Assembly (NCBI GenBank): GCA_036675345.1
Contig: JAKFFE010000011.1
Span: 1-63,201 of the forward strand
From: JALYOC01 sp036675345
Lineage (GTDB): Bacteria; Myxococcota; Myxococcia; Myxococcales; Myxococcaceae
DNA: 63,201 bases
Direction: 5' to 3'
Numbering within the stretch: position 1 is the stretch's first letter; each line of letters opens with the position of its first letter. The notes under the pieces are model-generated. The model was not told where the DNA came from and made no database searches. It was given only the letters and a program-made list of their open reading frames with translations. This document shows positions 1 through 8,877 of this stretch, one piece after another. The position numbers and the translations under genes are program-made.

Positions 1-336
1 CTCGGCGGCGGCGGCGGCGCGGGCCTGTTCGGCGGCGGCGGCGGCGCGGGCCTGGGCCACCGCGGGGGTGGGCCGGCGGGCGGCGCGATCGGCCAGGTAG
101 GCCTTCACCGCATCATCGGTGGCCTTCCCGTAGATGCCGTCCAGATCCCCGGGATGGTAGCCCATCTCCGCCAGGGCCTTCTGCATCCTCAGGATGTAGG
201 CCCCGCTCTCGTTGATCTTGCGGGGAACGATCTTGGCCCCGGGAGAACCGGGGGGAGGTGCGGCGAGGACGGGCGCGCTGACACCAACAATCAGGGCTGC
301 CGTGAGCGCGAGGCGAAGCGCGTTGACGACTTTCAT
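1..336 (-). CDS. Secreted peptidoglycan-binding-like protein, C-terminus off window
   Basis: The reading frame opens with ATG at 336 and runs without a stop to base 1, so only the first 112 residues are visible. The N-terminus looks like a Sec signal peptide: KVV, then a hydrophobic run, then a cut near VLAAPP. Residues about 48-85 resemble a PG_binding_1 (peptidoglycan-binding) module, with a QKALAEMGYHPG core followed by LDGIYGKATDDAVKAYL. After residue 92 the chain becomes Ala-rich, with two copies of an EQARAAAAA-type repeat, probably a flexible or helical linker. A periplasmic or cell-wall protein is likely. The role of the missing C-terminal part is unknown. Confidence 0.7.
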   Translation of the reverse strand, partial: MKVVNALRLALTAALIVGVSAPVLAAPPPGSPGAKIVPRKINESGAYILRMQKALAEMGYHPGDLDGIYGKATDDAVKAYLADRAARRPTPAVAQARAAAAAEQARAAAAAE

Positions 337-461
337 GTTGCCTGTGGCTCCTGCTGGACTGAAGACTCGGCCTTCCGAGCAGTATCAGTATCTCTGGTCT
401 GAAGCTTGAGCGCCAGTCCAGTAGGCAATTGACAACCAGACCGGGTCCTTCGGCCCCCGGC

Positions 462-1355
462 TCAGTCGTCCGGGGTCTCCTGGGGCAGCGCCGCGGTGGA
501 GGACAGCGGCGGCAGCTGCAGCTCCAGCCGATTCAGGTCCACCAGGTCCAGCTCGAAGCGCTGGGTGGGGCTCTCGGCCATCATCGGCACCCGGCGCGGA
601 GGACCGCGCTGGGCCAGCACCCGCAAGGAGGCCAGCTCTTCGCCCTGCGCCGGGAGGAACCGCTCCAGCGGGGCCAGGGTGGTCTTGAGCAGCGCCTCCC
701 GCATCCCCGGCGGCAGGCGCTTTTTGCCCATCACCACCAGCGCCGCCGGAAGCTGGGGCCCGGTGTAGAGGACCTCCAGGCCGGTGCTGCTGCCCGCCGG
801 GAGGATCGCCACCTCCGCGCCGCCGGCGTCCAGGGCTTCCCGCGCCGACTCCACGTTGGGCACCGGGACCAGCTTGAAGTGCTGCGGGGCCTGGAGATCC
901 CCGGAGAAGAACAGCTGGGTGGTGAGCTTCCCCTCGGTGCCGGGCGCGCCGCGGACCACCGCCAGGGTGGCCCCCTGGAGGGAAGGAACCGAGCGGCGGG
1001 TCTTGCTCACCAGCTGCAGCCGGTGGCGATCGCCGCCCACCCTGCCCACCGCCACCGGGGTGACCGAGGCGGGCAGTTGCCCCGCCGCCCACCCATCCAC
1101 CACTCCCAGGGAGATGGCCCCGGAGGCCAGGGCCTCCGAGAAGTCCTGGAAGCGGCCGAAGCTGCGGCCGGTGACCGGGATCCCCAGGTCCTGCTGGAGC
1201 TGCTGGGCCAGCTTCTCCACCACCCGCAAACGCTCCTGCCCGTCGGTGATCACGGTGGGAAGGAAGATCCCCACCTCCACCGTCTCCGCGGCCACCGCCC
1301 CGGTCCCGCCCAGCAGGCCGGCCACCACCAGCATTCCCAACTGCAGCCGCCTCAC
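462..1355 (-). CDS. Periplasmic solute-binding-like protein (PhnD/PBP2 fold)
   Basis: This 297-residue protein is read from a GTG that overlaps the TGA of the TPR gene upstream (GTGA), with GGAGG just ahead. The N-terminus is a signal peptide (LGMLVVAGLLGG, cut near AVAAE). The mature part begins VEVGIFLPTVITDGQERLR and continues with the alternating alpha/beta pattern of type-2 periplasmic binding proteins of the phosphate/phosphonate-binding PhnD group, including a LAVVRGAPGT segment. No permease or ATPase gene lies nearby, so a role in ligand sensing for the linked SpoIIE phosphatase is as likely as transport. That role is inference. An ATG at 1418 would give a longer product but lies deep inside the upstream gene. 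Confidence 0.7.
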   Translation of the reverse strand: MRRLQLGMLVVAGLLGGTGAVAAETVEVGIFLPTVITDGQERLRVVEKLAQQLQQDLGIPVTGRSFGRFQDFSEALASGAISLGVVDGWAAGQLPASVTPVAVGRVGGDRHRLQLVSKTRRSVPSLQGATLAVVRGAPGTEGKLTTQLFFSGDLQAPQHFKLVPVPNVESAREALDAGGAEVAILPAGSSTGLEVLYTGPQLPAALVVMGKKRLPPGMREALLKTTLAPLERFLPAQGEELASLRVLAQRGPPRRVPMMAESPTQRFELDLVDLNRLELQLPPLSSTAALPQETPDD

Positions 1356-3814
1356 AGTGCGCCTCCTTCGGTTGCCACCGCGCTGCCCATCCGGAGCACC
1401 CGGAGGCGTTCGGCCCACTCGCGGACCAGGCTGGAGCGGGGTCCCCCACTCTTCACATACTCTTCGAAGTACCCCACCGCCCGCTCCACCTTGGACTGGG
1501 TGTCCAGCGCGGCCACCCCCAGGTTCAGCTTGGCCTCCGGGACCGCCTCCGCGTGGCGGTTCCAGATCGCGCTGGCGGCCGAAGCCACCTTGGCGCCCCG
1601 CTGGGCGTACTGCGCGGCGGCCAGGTTCACCGCCAGCACCGGGCTGTTGGGTTCACCGCGCAGGGCCTGCTTGAGCGCGGCCTCCGCGCCCCGGTAGTCG
1701 CCCCGCTGGTACTTCTTCTCCGCCTCCCGGCGCTGGATGGCCCGGCCCAGGGCCGAGGCGGCCCGCGCGGCGGGGCCTCCGCCCCGACCGGCGACCGTGG
1801 CCTGCTTCCGGGCCTCGGCGAAGCGATCCCCCCGGTAGTGCAGGTAGGCGGTGAGCACCGCCGGAGTCCCCGGCAGCAGCCAACCGACCTTCTCCAGTCG
1901 CGCCCGCTTGATCCCCGCGGCGGCCGCGGCGCTGTTCCCGTCCTCCACCGCCACCAGCGCCCGGGCCAGGGTCGCCAGCGGGACCTGATCCGGGTGGGCG
2001 CCGCCCAGCCGGTCGGCCGCGGCCAGATCCTCGCGCGCCCCGGACACCGCTCCCCCCGCCACCCGCCACAACGCCCGGCGATAGAGGAGGAAGGGGAGGT
2101 TGTCCTGCGCCAGGGCCGCCCCCAGGCGAACCCCCTTGCCCTTCTCCAGCCCCGCCACCGCCTCGTCCAGCTTGCCCTGCGCGGCCAGGGCCAGTGCCGC
2201 GCCCGCGCCCACCTCCGCCCGGGCGTCCGCGTCCGGGGCGGAGGCGCTGGCGGCCTGGAACGCCTGCAGCGCCTCGGCGCTGCGGCCGGCGCCCAGCTGG
2301 GCCAGGCCCATCAGGAAGCCGTGCTGCCAGGTGGAATCCTTCCGGGTCTGCCCGGCCCCCAGCACGGTCACCGCCTCCTCGTAGCGATCCAGGTCCAGCA
2401 GCACCGTGGCCAGGTTCAACGCCATCACCCCGGATCCCTCCAGGTCGAAGGCGCGGCGCAGGTCATTGGCCGCATCCTCCAGCCGGTTGGCCTCCGCCGC
2501 CCGGCTCTTGCCGCGGCGGGCGTAGGCATAGGCCAACCAGTGGGTGGCGCGGGGATCGGCCGGGACCAGCTGCAGCACCGAGCTGTAGTGCTGGATGGCC
2601 CGGTCCCAGTCTCCGGCGGCGAAGTAGTCCGCGGCCAGCAGCATGTGCGCGGGGGGGTAGCGCGGCGCCAGCTTCAGTCCCTGTTGGTGCGCTTCGATCG
2701 CCTTCTGGAACCGGCTGGCGCGGCGGTTGGCGCTGCCCAGCGCCGCCAGCGCGTCGAAGCTGGTGCCCTGGGAGGAGGCCACCGCGGTCTCCAGCATCGC
2801 CACCGCCTCGTCGTGCTTGCCCTGGGCCTGCAGCGCGGTCCCCAGCCGGATCTGCGCCGGCAACAGCCCGGGAGCCACCGCCAGCGCCTTGCGGGCCTGA
2901 GCCTCCGCCTCCGCCGGCCGCTTCTGGGCCAGGTGGACCTCGGCCAGCAGCAGGTGGGCGTTGGCGCTTCCCTGCAGCGCCAGCAGGGCCTGGGCGGTTC
3001 GCTCCGCCTCGGGCAGCCGCTGCTCTTCCAGCAGCAGCCGGGCCAGCCGCTCCTTGACCTCCACCGTCTTGGGGAAGCGCCCGCTGAGCTTCTCCAGGCT
3101 GGAGATGGCCTCCTTCTTCTTGCCCTCCAGCTCCAGCACCGTGGCCAGCCCCACCTGCAGCGCCGCCGATTCCGGCTTCCCCGCCTGGGCCAGCTCGAAG
3201 GCGCGACGGGCCTCGGCCGGACGGCGCTGGAGCACATAGGCCTTGCCCAGCAGTCCCTGGATCTCCGCGTCCCCGCCGGCCACCGAGGCCGGGCGCAGCG
3301 CCAGGTAGCTGGTCAGCGCCACCTCCGCCAGATCCCCCCGCTGGGTGGCCAGGTGGAACTGGGCCAGGTAGTAGTGCGCCACCAGGTGGGAGGGTTCGTT
3401 CCCCACCCGGACCCCCTCCAGCAGCGGGACCGCCTGCTCGTAGCGGCGGGATTTGAAGTAGGCAATCCCCAGGTTGAAGGCCACGTCCGCCGCCTTCGGG
3501 TGGGCGGCGTTCACCGGAGCCAGGTGGTGGATCACCTGATCGTGGGCGCCCAGCGCGTTCCCCACCACTCCCAGCCCCTCCGCGGCCACGATCAGCTGCG
3601 GATCCGCCTTCAGGGCCTGCAGGTAGTAGTCCAGGGCCTTCTTGAACTGGGTCTCCGCGCCCTTCTTGTCCCCGGCGGCCAGCAGCCGGCTGCCCTCCGC
3701 CCGGGGCTGGTCGCCGGAGCTGGACAGCCGTTGGGCCTCGGTCAGGGGAGGAGGTCGGAACTGGCCCAGCGCGGGGAGGGCCACCAACAGGGCGATCAGG
3801 GGAAGGTGCTTCAC
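1352..3814 (-). CDS. Exported TPR-repeat protein
   Basis: About 820 residues are read from GTG at 3814, whose GTG overlaps the TGA of the SpoIIE gene (GTGA). The N-terminus KHLPLIALLVALPALGQF is a signal peptide. The rest is almost wholly tetratricopeptide repeats, with repeated helices of the type A..LG..Y...G.Y..A...L beginning at about residue 45 (FKKALDYYLQALKADPQ). TPR arrays are protein-interaction scaffolds. Here the protein sits between a membrane SpoIIE phosphatase and a periplasmic binding-like protein, so it may link periplasmic ligand status to the sensor domain of the phosphatase; this is inferred from operon structure only. The open frame extends upstream to 4426, but that stretch is antisense-like read-through inside the SpoIIE gene. 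Confidence 0.8.
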   Translation of the reverse strand: MKHLPLIALLVALPALGQFRPPPLTEAQRLSSSGDQPRAEGSRLLAAGDKKGAETQFKKALDYYLQALKADPQLIVAAEGLGVVGNALGAHDQVIHHLAPVNAAHPKAADVAFNLGIAYFKSRRYEQAVPLLEGVRVGNEPSHLVAHYYLAQFHLATQRGDLAEVALTSYLALRPASVAGGDAEIQGLLGKAYVLQRRPAEARRAFELAQAGKPESAALQVGLATVLELEGKKKEAISSLEKLSGRFPKTVEVKERLARLLLEEQRLPEAERTAQALLALQGSANAHLLLAEVHLAQKRPAEAEAQARKALAVAPGLLPAQIRLGTALQAQGKHDEAVAMLETAVASSQGTSFDALAALGSANRRASRFQKAIEAHQQGLKLAPRYPPAHMLLAADYFAAGDWDRAIQHYSSVLQLVPADPRATHWLAYAYARRGKSRAAEANRLEDAANDLRRAFDLEGSGVMALNLATVLLDLDRYEEAVTVLGAGQTRKDSTWQHGFLMGLAQLGAGRSAEALQAFQAASASAPDADARAEVGAGAALALAAQGKLDEAVAGLEKGKGVRLGAALAQDNLPFLLYRRALWRVAGGAVSGAREDLAAADRLGGAHPDQVPLATLARALVAVEDGNSAAAAAGIKRARLEKVGWLLPGTPAVLTAYLHYRGDRFAEARKQATVAGRGGGPAARAASALGRAIQRREAEKKYQRGDYRGAEAALKQALRGEPNSPVLAVNLAAAQYAQRGAKVASAASAIWNRHAEAVPEAKLNLGVAALDTQSKVERAVGYFEEYVKSGGPRSSLVREWAERLRVLRMGSAVATEGGAL

Positions 3815-5529
3815 GGCTGGTACTCCGCCACCACGATGGTCACATCGTCCGCCTGGGCGGTGCCGGCCATGAACTCCTGGACCTCGGTGACGATCGCGTC
3901 CCGCAACTGGGTGGGGGGAAGGTAGCCGTACTGCCGCAGCGCGTTCTGCAGCCGCTTGAGCGAGTACTGCTTGCCCTCGGCGTTGACCGCCTCGGTCAGC
4001 CCGTCGCTGTACCAGACCACCACGTCTCCGGGGCGCAGCTGGTACTGGGCGGTGGCGTAGTCCGAGTGCTCGGAGAGCCCCAGCAGCGCCCCGCGGATGG
4101 TGAGGCCGGTGACCTTGCCGTCCTCGCGGTTGAACACCTGGGCCGGGGGATGGCCGCCGCTGGCGAACTCCATCATCCCGCTGGCCAGGTCCACCACCGC
4201 CAGGGAGGTGGACATCTGGAACTCTCCCCGGGCCAGGTGGAACAGGGTCTGGTTGAGGGCGTTGGCCAGCAGCCGGCAGTGGATCTGCGAGGGTTCGTGC
4301 AGCTTGATCGCCGAGGCGAAGCCGGAGGTGGCGGAGGTGGCCACCAGCGCGGTGGAGAGGCCGTGGCCGGTGACGTCCCCCACCCCGATCACCACCCGGC
4401 TGGAGCCGAGGGCGGAGCGGAACCACCAGTCACCACCGCAGGCCTCGGCGGCGAAGGAGGTGCCGGCGATCTTGATCGGCCCCACCGGGAACACGTCCCG
4501 GTTCGGCAGCAGCGTCTCCTGCACCGTCTTGGCCACCTGCATCTCGCGCTCCAGGAACGCCTTTTGCCGCACGTCGTTCATCAGCAGGGCGATCCGGTCC
4601 GCCATGTGGTTGAAGACGATCCCCAGGGTCTTCACCTCGCGGCTGCCGGTCCCGGCCTCCACCCGGGCGTCGAAGTCGCCCTGGGCCAGGTGCATCACCC
4701 CGTCGGTCAGCGACCCCAGGGGCCGGGTGATCCGCCGGCTGACCACCGCCGCCAGCACCCCGGCGCACACCAGGAACAGCACCCCCAGCAGACCGGTGCG
4801 CACCGCGCTGGCGTCCAGGGTCTGGGCCTGCTTCTGGGCCATCTCGGTGAGCAGTCCCTGCAGCCGGTCCAGCGAGTAGTTGAGCACCACCAGGCCCGGC
4901 CCGGCGGAGGAGCCGTACTCCACCGGCTCGGAGTATTCGAACACCGAGGTGCCCTTGTAATAGGCGGTGGTGAAGCCCCGCTCGAAGCGGCGATCGGTGG
5001 CGCGGGTGAGGTCCCCGTCGGAGTCCGCCAGCACGCTGCGGTCCGCGGCGAAGAAGCGGATCCGGGCCACGTTGGAGTTCTGCTTCACCACCTCCGCGGC
5101 CTGGGCCTTGAAGTACCCATAGTCGTTGTCCCGCATCGGCAGCTGGGCGCTCTGGGCCAGGGTGGTGGCCAGCCGCTCTCCCATCTCCCGGGCCTGCTCC
5201 TGGAGGGTGACCGTGTACTGACGGTCCGACTCCTCGAAGGCGGCGCGGGCGGTGTAGGTGAACACCGCGCCCAGCAGCGCCACGATCACCACCACGATCA
5301 TCAAGGTGGTGATCAGCAGCACCTGGTCGAAGCGCAGGCCCCCCACCTGCCGCACATCGCTGGCGATCTGCTCCGGGGTGGCGGGGGTCTGATCCTGCCG
5401 CAGGCCCTTGGGGACCAGGGTCATCCCGGTGCGGGTCCCGGTCCCATGCGAGAGGTGGGTCTGGGTGCTGCCGGGGGCGCTGCGGCTGGTACCGGTCTGG
5501 TGGGGATCGATCTGAGGGGCGGTGCTCAA
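3811..5529 (-). CDS. Membrane sensor SpoIIE-type Ser/Thr phosphatase with HAMP domain
   Basis: The order is a polar N-tail (1-68), TM1 (about 70-93), an extracytoplasmic sensor region (95-242), TM2 (about 245-264), HAMP (265-318, RRITRPLGSLTDGVMHLAQG), a linker helix and a PP2C/SpoIIE domain (about 350-570). Metal-site motifs are visible as CGGDWW, GDVTGHG and YSDGLTEAVN. The family dephosphorylates STAS anti-anti-sigma proteins in partner-switch pathways. It is the first gene of an operon whose next two genes overlap by GTGA. The 5529 start is TTG; an ATG at 5424 is an alternative that removes 35 polar residues and keeps TM1. A STAS-kinase fusion encoded at 14.6-17.7 kb could be a partner, which is inference. 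Confidence 0.85.
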   Translation of the reverse strand: MSTAPQIDPHQTGTSRSAPGSTQTHLSHGTGTRTGMTLVPKGLRQDQTPATPEQIASDVRQVGGLRFDQVLLITTLMIVVVIVALLGAVFTYTARAAFEESDRQYTVTLQEQAREMGERLATTLAQSAQLPMRDNDYGYFKAQAAEVVKQNSNVARIRFFAADRSVLADSDGDLTRATDRRFERGFTTAYYKGTSVFEYSEPVEYGSSAGPGLVVLNYSLDRLQGLLTEMAQKQAQTLDASAVRTGLLGVLFLVCAGVLAAVVSRRITRPLGSLTDGVMHLAQGDFDARVEAGTGSREVKTLGIVFNHMADRIALLMNDVRQKAFLEREMQVAKTVQETLLPNRDVFPVGPIKIAGTSFAAEACGGDWWFRSALGSSRVVIGVGDVTGHGLSTALVATSATSGFASAIKLHEPSQIHCRLLANALNQTLFHLARGEFQMSTSLAVVDLASGMMEFASGGHPPAQVFNREDGKVTGLTIRGALLGLSEHSDYATAQYQLRPGDVVVWYSDGLTEAVNAEGKQYSLKRLQNALRQYGYLPPTQLRDAIVTEVQEFMAGTAQADDVTIVVAEYQP

Positions 5530-5741
5530 GGCTCACACGGCCGGCGGGGTGCTGCCGGTCCAGACAGGGGTCAAGATGGCGGGCGGATAGTAGACTGTCC
5601 CCGAGCAGTGATGAAAGTGCGCTCCCGCCCCGCCTGCCTGGGCGGAGCACAGGCGGGCAGCACGGTGTTTCCCGATCCAACCCGTCCCCGGGGTGCGACC
5701 GGTTGGGCTAGGCTGCGCCCCAAAATATGCGGGGAGTCGAA

Positions 5742-6929
5742 ATGTCGTGTCGCGCCGTCTGGGTCCTGGTCCCGCTGCTGCTGGTCAGCGCCTGCCACGA
5801 GGAACCGTTCCCCACCTTCGAGGAGGAGGAGCTTCTTCGCCGGATGCCCCAGCTGGGTCTGCCCGCCGCCGATCCCACCAACCGCTTCCTGGGGAACGCC
5901 CTGGCCCAGCAGCTGGGGGCCCAGCTGTTCGTGGATCCCACCCTCTCCGGGTGCGGCACCGTCTCCTGCCAGACCTGCCATCTGCCGGACCAGGGCTTCA
6001 CCTACTCGGCCGGCGCCGGAGGCCCGGGGTGTGACGGAAACGAGACCGGCCGCAACCCTCCCACCCTGCTCAACGTGGCCCACTCCGAATGGTTCATGTG
6101 GGACGGCCGGGCGGATCGTCTCTGGTCCCAGGCGCTGCTCCCCTTCCTCAGCCCCCAGGAGATGGCGGGGAACGCCGCCAGCCTGCGACAGAAGCTGGCC
6201 GCGCCGCCCTACGCCGAGGACTACCAGGCCCTGTTCGGAGCCAGCGCCGAGATGCACTCCGAAGACCAGGTGCTGACCCACTTCGGCAAGGCGCTGGCCT
6301 CCTTCCAGTGGGGGTTGCAGCGGACCACCTCGCCCTTCGACCGTCAGCTGACCAGCTACCTGGAGGCCACCCTGGCCGGGACCCAGGAGGAACACCCCCT
6401 GCACCTGGGACTCAAGGTGTTCATCCGCCAGGGCCAGTGCGCGGTCTGCCACAAGGGGGCGGCGCTGAGCGATCAGGCCTTCCACAACGTGGGGCTGGCC
6501 GACGACACCGCCGGGCGGGGCGGCCGCCTGGGAGGAATCCCGGTGGTGCTGGAGTCCCCCTTCAACGCCCTGGGCGCCTTTAGCGACCGCACCTCCGGGC
6601 CCGACGCGCTGGCGGCCAACCGGCTGCGCAACCTGGAGCTGGTCTACGCCAGCCCCTCCCTGATGGAGGCCGAGGAGGGCCGGGGCCAGATGGAGGGGGC
6701 CTTCAAGACCCCCTCGCTGCGCAACGTGGCGTTGACCGCCCCCTACATGCACAACGGGTCGCTGGCCACGCTGGCGGAGGTGGTGGAGTTCTACAACCGG
6801 GGCGGGGATCCGGACGGCAGCTTCGCCGGGACCAAGGCCGCCACCGTCAAGCCGCTGGAGCTGACCGACGAGCAGAAGCAGGCGCTGCTGGAGCTGCTCG
6901 AGCTGATGACCGGGGACACCGGCCCCTGA
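5742..6929 (+). CDS. Di-heme cytochrome c peroxidase (CCP/MauG family) lipoprotein
   Basis: About 395 residues with an LVSAC lipobox, so it is predicted to be lipid-anchored outside the inner membrane. Two haem-binding CXXCH motifs are present: CQTCH at about residue 73 and CAVCH at about 230. A C-terminal APYMHNGS segment carries the methionine typical of the high-potential haem of bacterial di-haem peroxidases. The family reduces H2O2 with electrons from cytochromes c, or oxidises protein substrates in MauG-like members. The ATG at 5742 has GGGGAG five bases upstream; an in-frame ATG at 5727 lacks one. The gene is transcribed divergently from the SpoIIE operon and converges on the glyoxalase-fold gene only 3 bases away. 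Confidence 0.88.
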   Translation: MSCRAVWVLVPLLLVSACHEEPFPTFEEEELLRRMPQLGLPAADPTNRFLGNALAQQLGAQLFVDPTLSGCGTVSCQTCHLPDQGFTYSAGAGGPGCDGNETGRNPPTLLNVAHSEWFMWDGRADRLWSQALLPFLSPQEMAGNAASLRQKLAAPPYAEDYQALFGASAEMHSEDQVLTHFGKALASFQWGLQRTTSPFDRQLTSYLEATLAGTQEEHPLHLGLKVFIRQGQCAVCHKGAALSDQAFHNVGLADDTAGRGGRLGGIPVVLESPFNALGAFSDRTSGPDALAANRLRNLELVYASPSLMEAEEGRGQMEGAFKTPSLRNVALTAPYMHNGSLATLAEVVEFYNRGGDPDGSFAGTKAATVKPLELTDEQKQALLELLELMTGDTGP

Positions 6930-6932
6930 CCC

Positions 6933-7667
6933 TCAGGCGCTAAAGCCCAGCTCCAACCCGGGCAGCTGCGGGTCCTGGGCCCACAGCTCCCCCTCCTCCC
7001 GGTGGAAGAGGGTCCCCCGCTCCTGCAGAAAACCCGCAGTGGCCTCCAGTTGGGCCACCCGCAGCACCACCCCCTCAATCCGCGGCGCGTCGCCCTCCAC
7101 CAGGGTCAGGGTCCCGCCCGGCCAGCGCAGGTCCACCCGGGTCCGCCCGGAGCGGGGCTCCACCCGCGGCGTGGTGGGGGTGCCCCCCAGCAACGCTTGG
7201 AAGAAGGGGGCCGCGCTATGCAGCGAGGCCACCTGGAGCCGGAAGCCGACCAGGGCCCGGGCACCGCACGCCCAGGCCTCCGGGCGCGGCGGGGGCCAGT
7301 CTTGGGCCAGCGCTTCGGGCTCGGTCCGCCGCACCAGCATCGGCACCGGCACGCCCGGGGGCGGCTGCACGGTCAGGTCGTCCCAGGTGCCGTCCGCGCC
7401 CACGTAGGCCTGATGGGTGAAGGTCAGCCGCTGGAGGGCCAGGTGCGCCTCCACTGCGCGCCGGTCCTGGAAGCCGAAGAAGTAATACTCCAGCCCCTGG
7501 CCCGGGCCCTGGGACACCTCCAGGTACGAGCGATCCAGGTACAGCCGGCTGTGGGTGTCCGGGGCGGCCGGGGTGGGAGTGGGGACCAGCCCGAAGCGCT
7601 GCTCCAGTCGCTCCCGCGCCAGGGCCAGCCGCGCCACCCGGAGGGAGGCGTGATCCACCCGCAGCAT
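6933..7667 (-). CDS. Glyoxalase-like (VOC superfamily) protein
   Basis: This 244-residue protein opens MLRVDHASLRVARLALARER, a typical start of a glyoxalase-like (Glyoxalase_3 / VOC) domain in which the early His can be a metal ligand. A second half (VGFRLQVASLHSAAPFFQALLG onward, about residue 140) repeats the beta-alpha-beta-beta pattern, as expected for paired VOC modules. The substrate is not evident. Its ATG overlaps the stop of the flavoprotein oxidase gene (TGATG), so the two are translated as a pair and may act in one pathway. It is the last gene of the minus-strand series that begins near 18.6 kb. Confidence 0.65.
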   Translation of the reverse strand: MLRVDHASLRVARLALARERLEQRFGLVPTPTPAAPDTHSRLYLDRSYLEVSQGPGQGLEYYFFGFQDRRAVEAHLALQRLTFTHQAYVGADGTWDDLTVQPPPGVPVPMLVRRTEPEALAQDWPPPRPEAWACGARALVGFRLQVASLHSAAPFFQALLGGTPTTPRVEPRSGRTRVDLRWPGGTLTLVEGDAPRIEGVVLRVAQLEATAGFLQERGTLFHREEGELWAQDPQLPGLELGFSA

Positions 7668-8791
7668 CAGGAGGCGCCCACCACCGCGGCGGGTTCAAAG
7701 GCGCCCTGGAAGGCGGGGGGCCTTCCCTCCAGTGCCTCCGCCAGCAGCCGACCGGTGAACCCGCCGGTGAGGATTCCCTGGCCCCCGTGCCCGCTGCCGA
7801 TGAACACCCGGTCCTGCCCCGGGTAGCGGCCGATCATCGGACGGCCACTGGGGGTGGCGGAGCGCAGCCCGGCCCAGGCGCCGGTGAAGCGGGATTCCCG
7901 CATCGAAGGCGCCAGCCGGGCCAGGGTGGCCAGCAGGAACAGCATCCCCTGGGGAGTGGACTGGCACACGAACCCCGCCTCCTCCTCGGTGGCACCCACC
8001 AGCACCTCCCCCACCCGCCAGGGGGAGAGATAGACCGAGCCGGAGAGGACCCGGGTCATCCGCTGGTGGGGGTGGAAGGCGGAGATCAGCTGTCCGCGCA
8101 CCGGGCGGATCGGCACCGGGTCCAGTCCGGGCAGCAGGCCGGACCAGGCCCCGGCCGCCACCACCAGCCGCTGGGCGTGCACCCGGCCGGCATCGGTGCG
8201 GACCTGCACCCCCTGCGGCCCGGGGCTGACCTGCAGCACGTTCTCCCCCATCCGCAGCCGCACCCCCAGCGCGGAGACCTGGTGCAGCAGCGCGTCCAGG
8301 TAGCCGTCGGCGTCCACCGAGTAGGCCTCCTCCTGGAGGTAGGCGCCCAGCAGCGGGGTCCCGGTCAGCGCCGGCTCCAGCGAGACCAGCTCCGGGTGGG
8401 GAACCCAGCGGCCCAGGAAGTCCGGCCTCTGCCGGGCCTGGGTCTCCAGATCGGTCCGCGCCTGGGCATCCATCGCCGGGCGGAGGATGCCGCGCCCACG
8501 GGTCAGCCCGCTGGTGGGAAAGGCAGCCTGCAGGGACGCCAGATCCTCGGCCAGCGCGCCCAACCCGGCGGCGGTGAAGTCCATCATCGCCGGATCGGCG
8601 ATCAGCCGGATGCTGGGGACCGCCACCCCGGCGGCGGCCCGCGAGCCTTCCCCTCCCCGCAAGGAGCGGTCCAGCACGGTCACCCGCGCCCCCCGCTGGG
8701 CCAGGGCCCGGGCGGTGGACAGCCCCACCACCCCCGCGCCGATCACCAACACCTCCACCTGCTCGACTTCTCGTGGGCCGCGCTCAGTCAT
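7667..8791 (-). CDS. FAD-dependent amine/amino-acid oxidase (DAO family)
   Basis: The 374-residue protein starts near VEVLVIGAGVVGLSTARAL, a dinucleotide-binding GxGxxG motif with VLDR (acidic ribose ligand region) 25 residues later. It ends with an MIGRYPGQDRVFIGSGHGGQ segment typical of the D-amino-acid oxidase / glycine oxidase (ThiO, DadA) superfamily. The family oxidises primary or secondary amines to imines, using O2 or a quinone acceptor. It lies 87 bp downstream of the FMN reductase gene, with a candidate hairpin between, and overlaps the VOC gene that follows. Whether it belongs functionally to the LanB-like operon upstream is open. No substrate can be named from sequence. Confidence 0.78.
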   Translation of the reverse strand: MTERGPREVEQVEVLVIGAGVVGLSTARALAQRGARVTVLDRSLRGGEGSRAAAGVAVPSIRLIADPAMMDFTAAGLGALAEDLASLQAAFPTSGLTRGRGILRPAMDAQARTDLETQARQRPDFLGRWVPHPELVSLEPALTGTPLLGAYLQEEAYSVDADGYLDALLHQVSALGVRLRMGENVLQVSPGPQGVQVRTDAGRVHAQRLVVAAGAWSGLLPGLDPVPIRPVRGQLISAFHPHQRMTRVLSGSVYLSPWRVGEVLVGATEEEAGFVCQSTPQGMLFLLATLARLAPSMRESRFTGAWAGLRSATPSGRPMIGRYPGQDRVFIGSGHGGQGILTGGFTGRLLAEALEGRPPAFQGAFEPAAVVGAS

Positions 8792-8852
8792 GATCGAGGG
8801 GAAACGCCGGACCGGATGACGTCAGGCTGCTGTCCACCCTCCTCCTTTCAGA

Positions 8853-8876
8853 CCGGGGCGGCTCTCCCGCCGCCGG
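8853..8876 (-). terminator. Candidate hairpin after the FMN reductase gene
   Basis: Directly after the stop codon at 8878, the minus strand can form a stem with GGCGGC and GCCGCC as perfect arms around a GGGAGA loop, extended by flanking CCGG. No U-run follows. It may be a partial terminator or an RNA-stability element separating the upstream six-gene run from the oxidase/VOC pair. Confidence 0.3.
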
Positions 8877-8877
8877 C

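Noticed and set aside
1553..3925. 790-codon plus-strand frame antisense to the TPR gene
   Set aside because: Gln/Arg/Gly-rich antisense composition with no domain; the minus-strand frame has clear TPR repeats and coupling signals.
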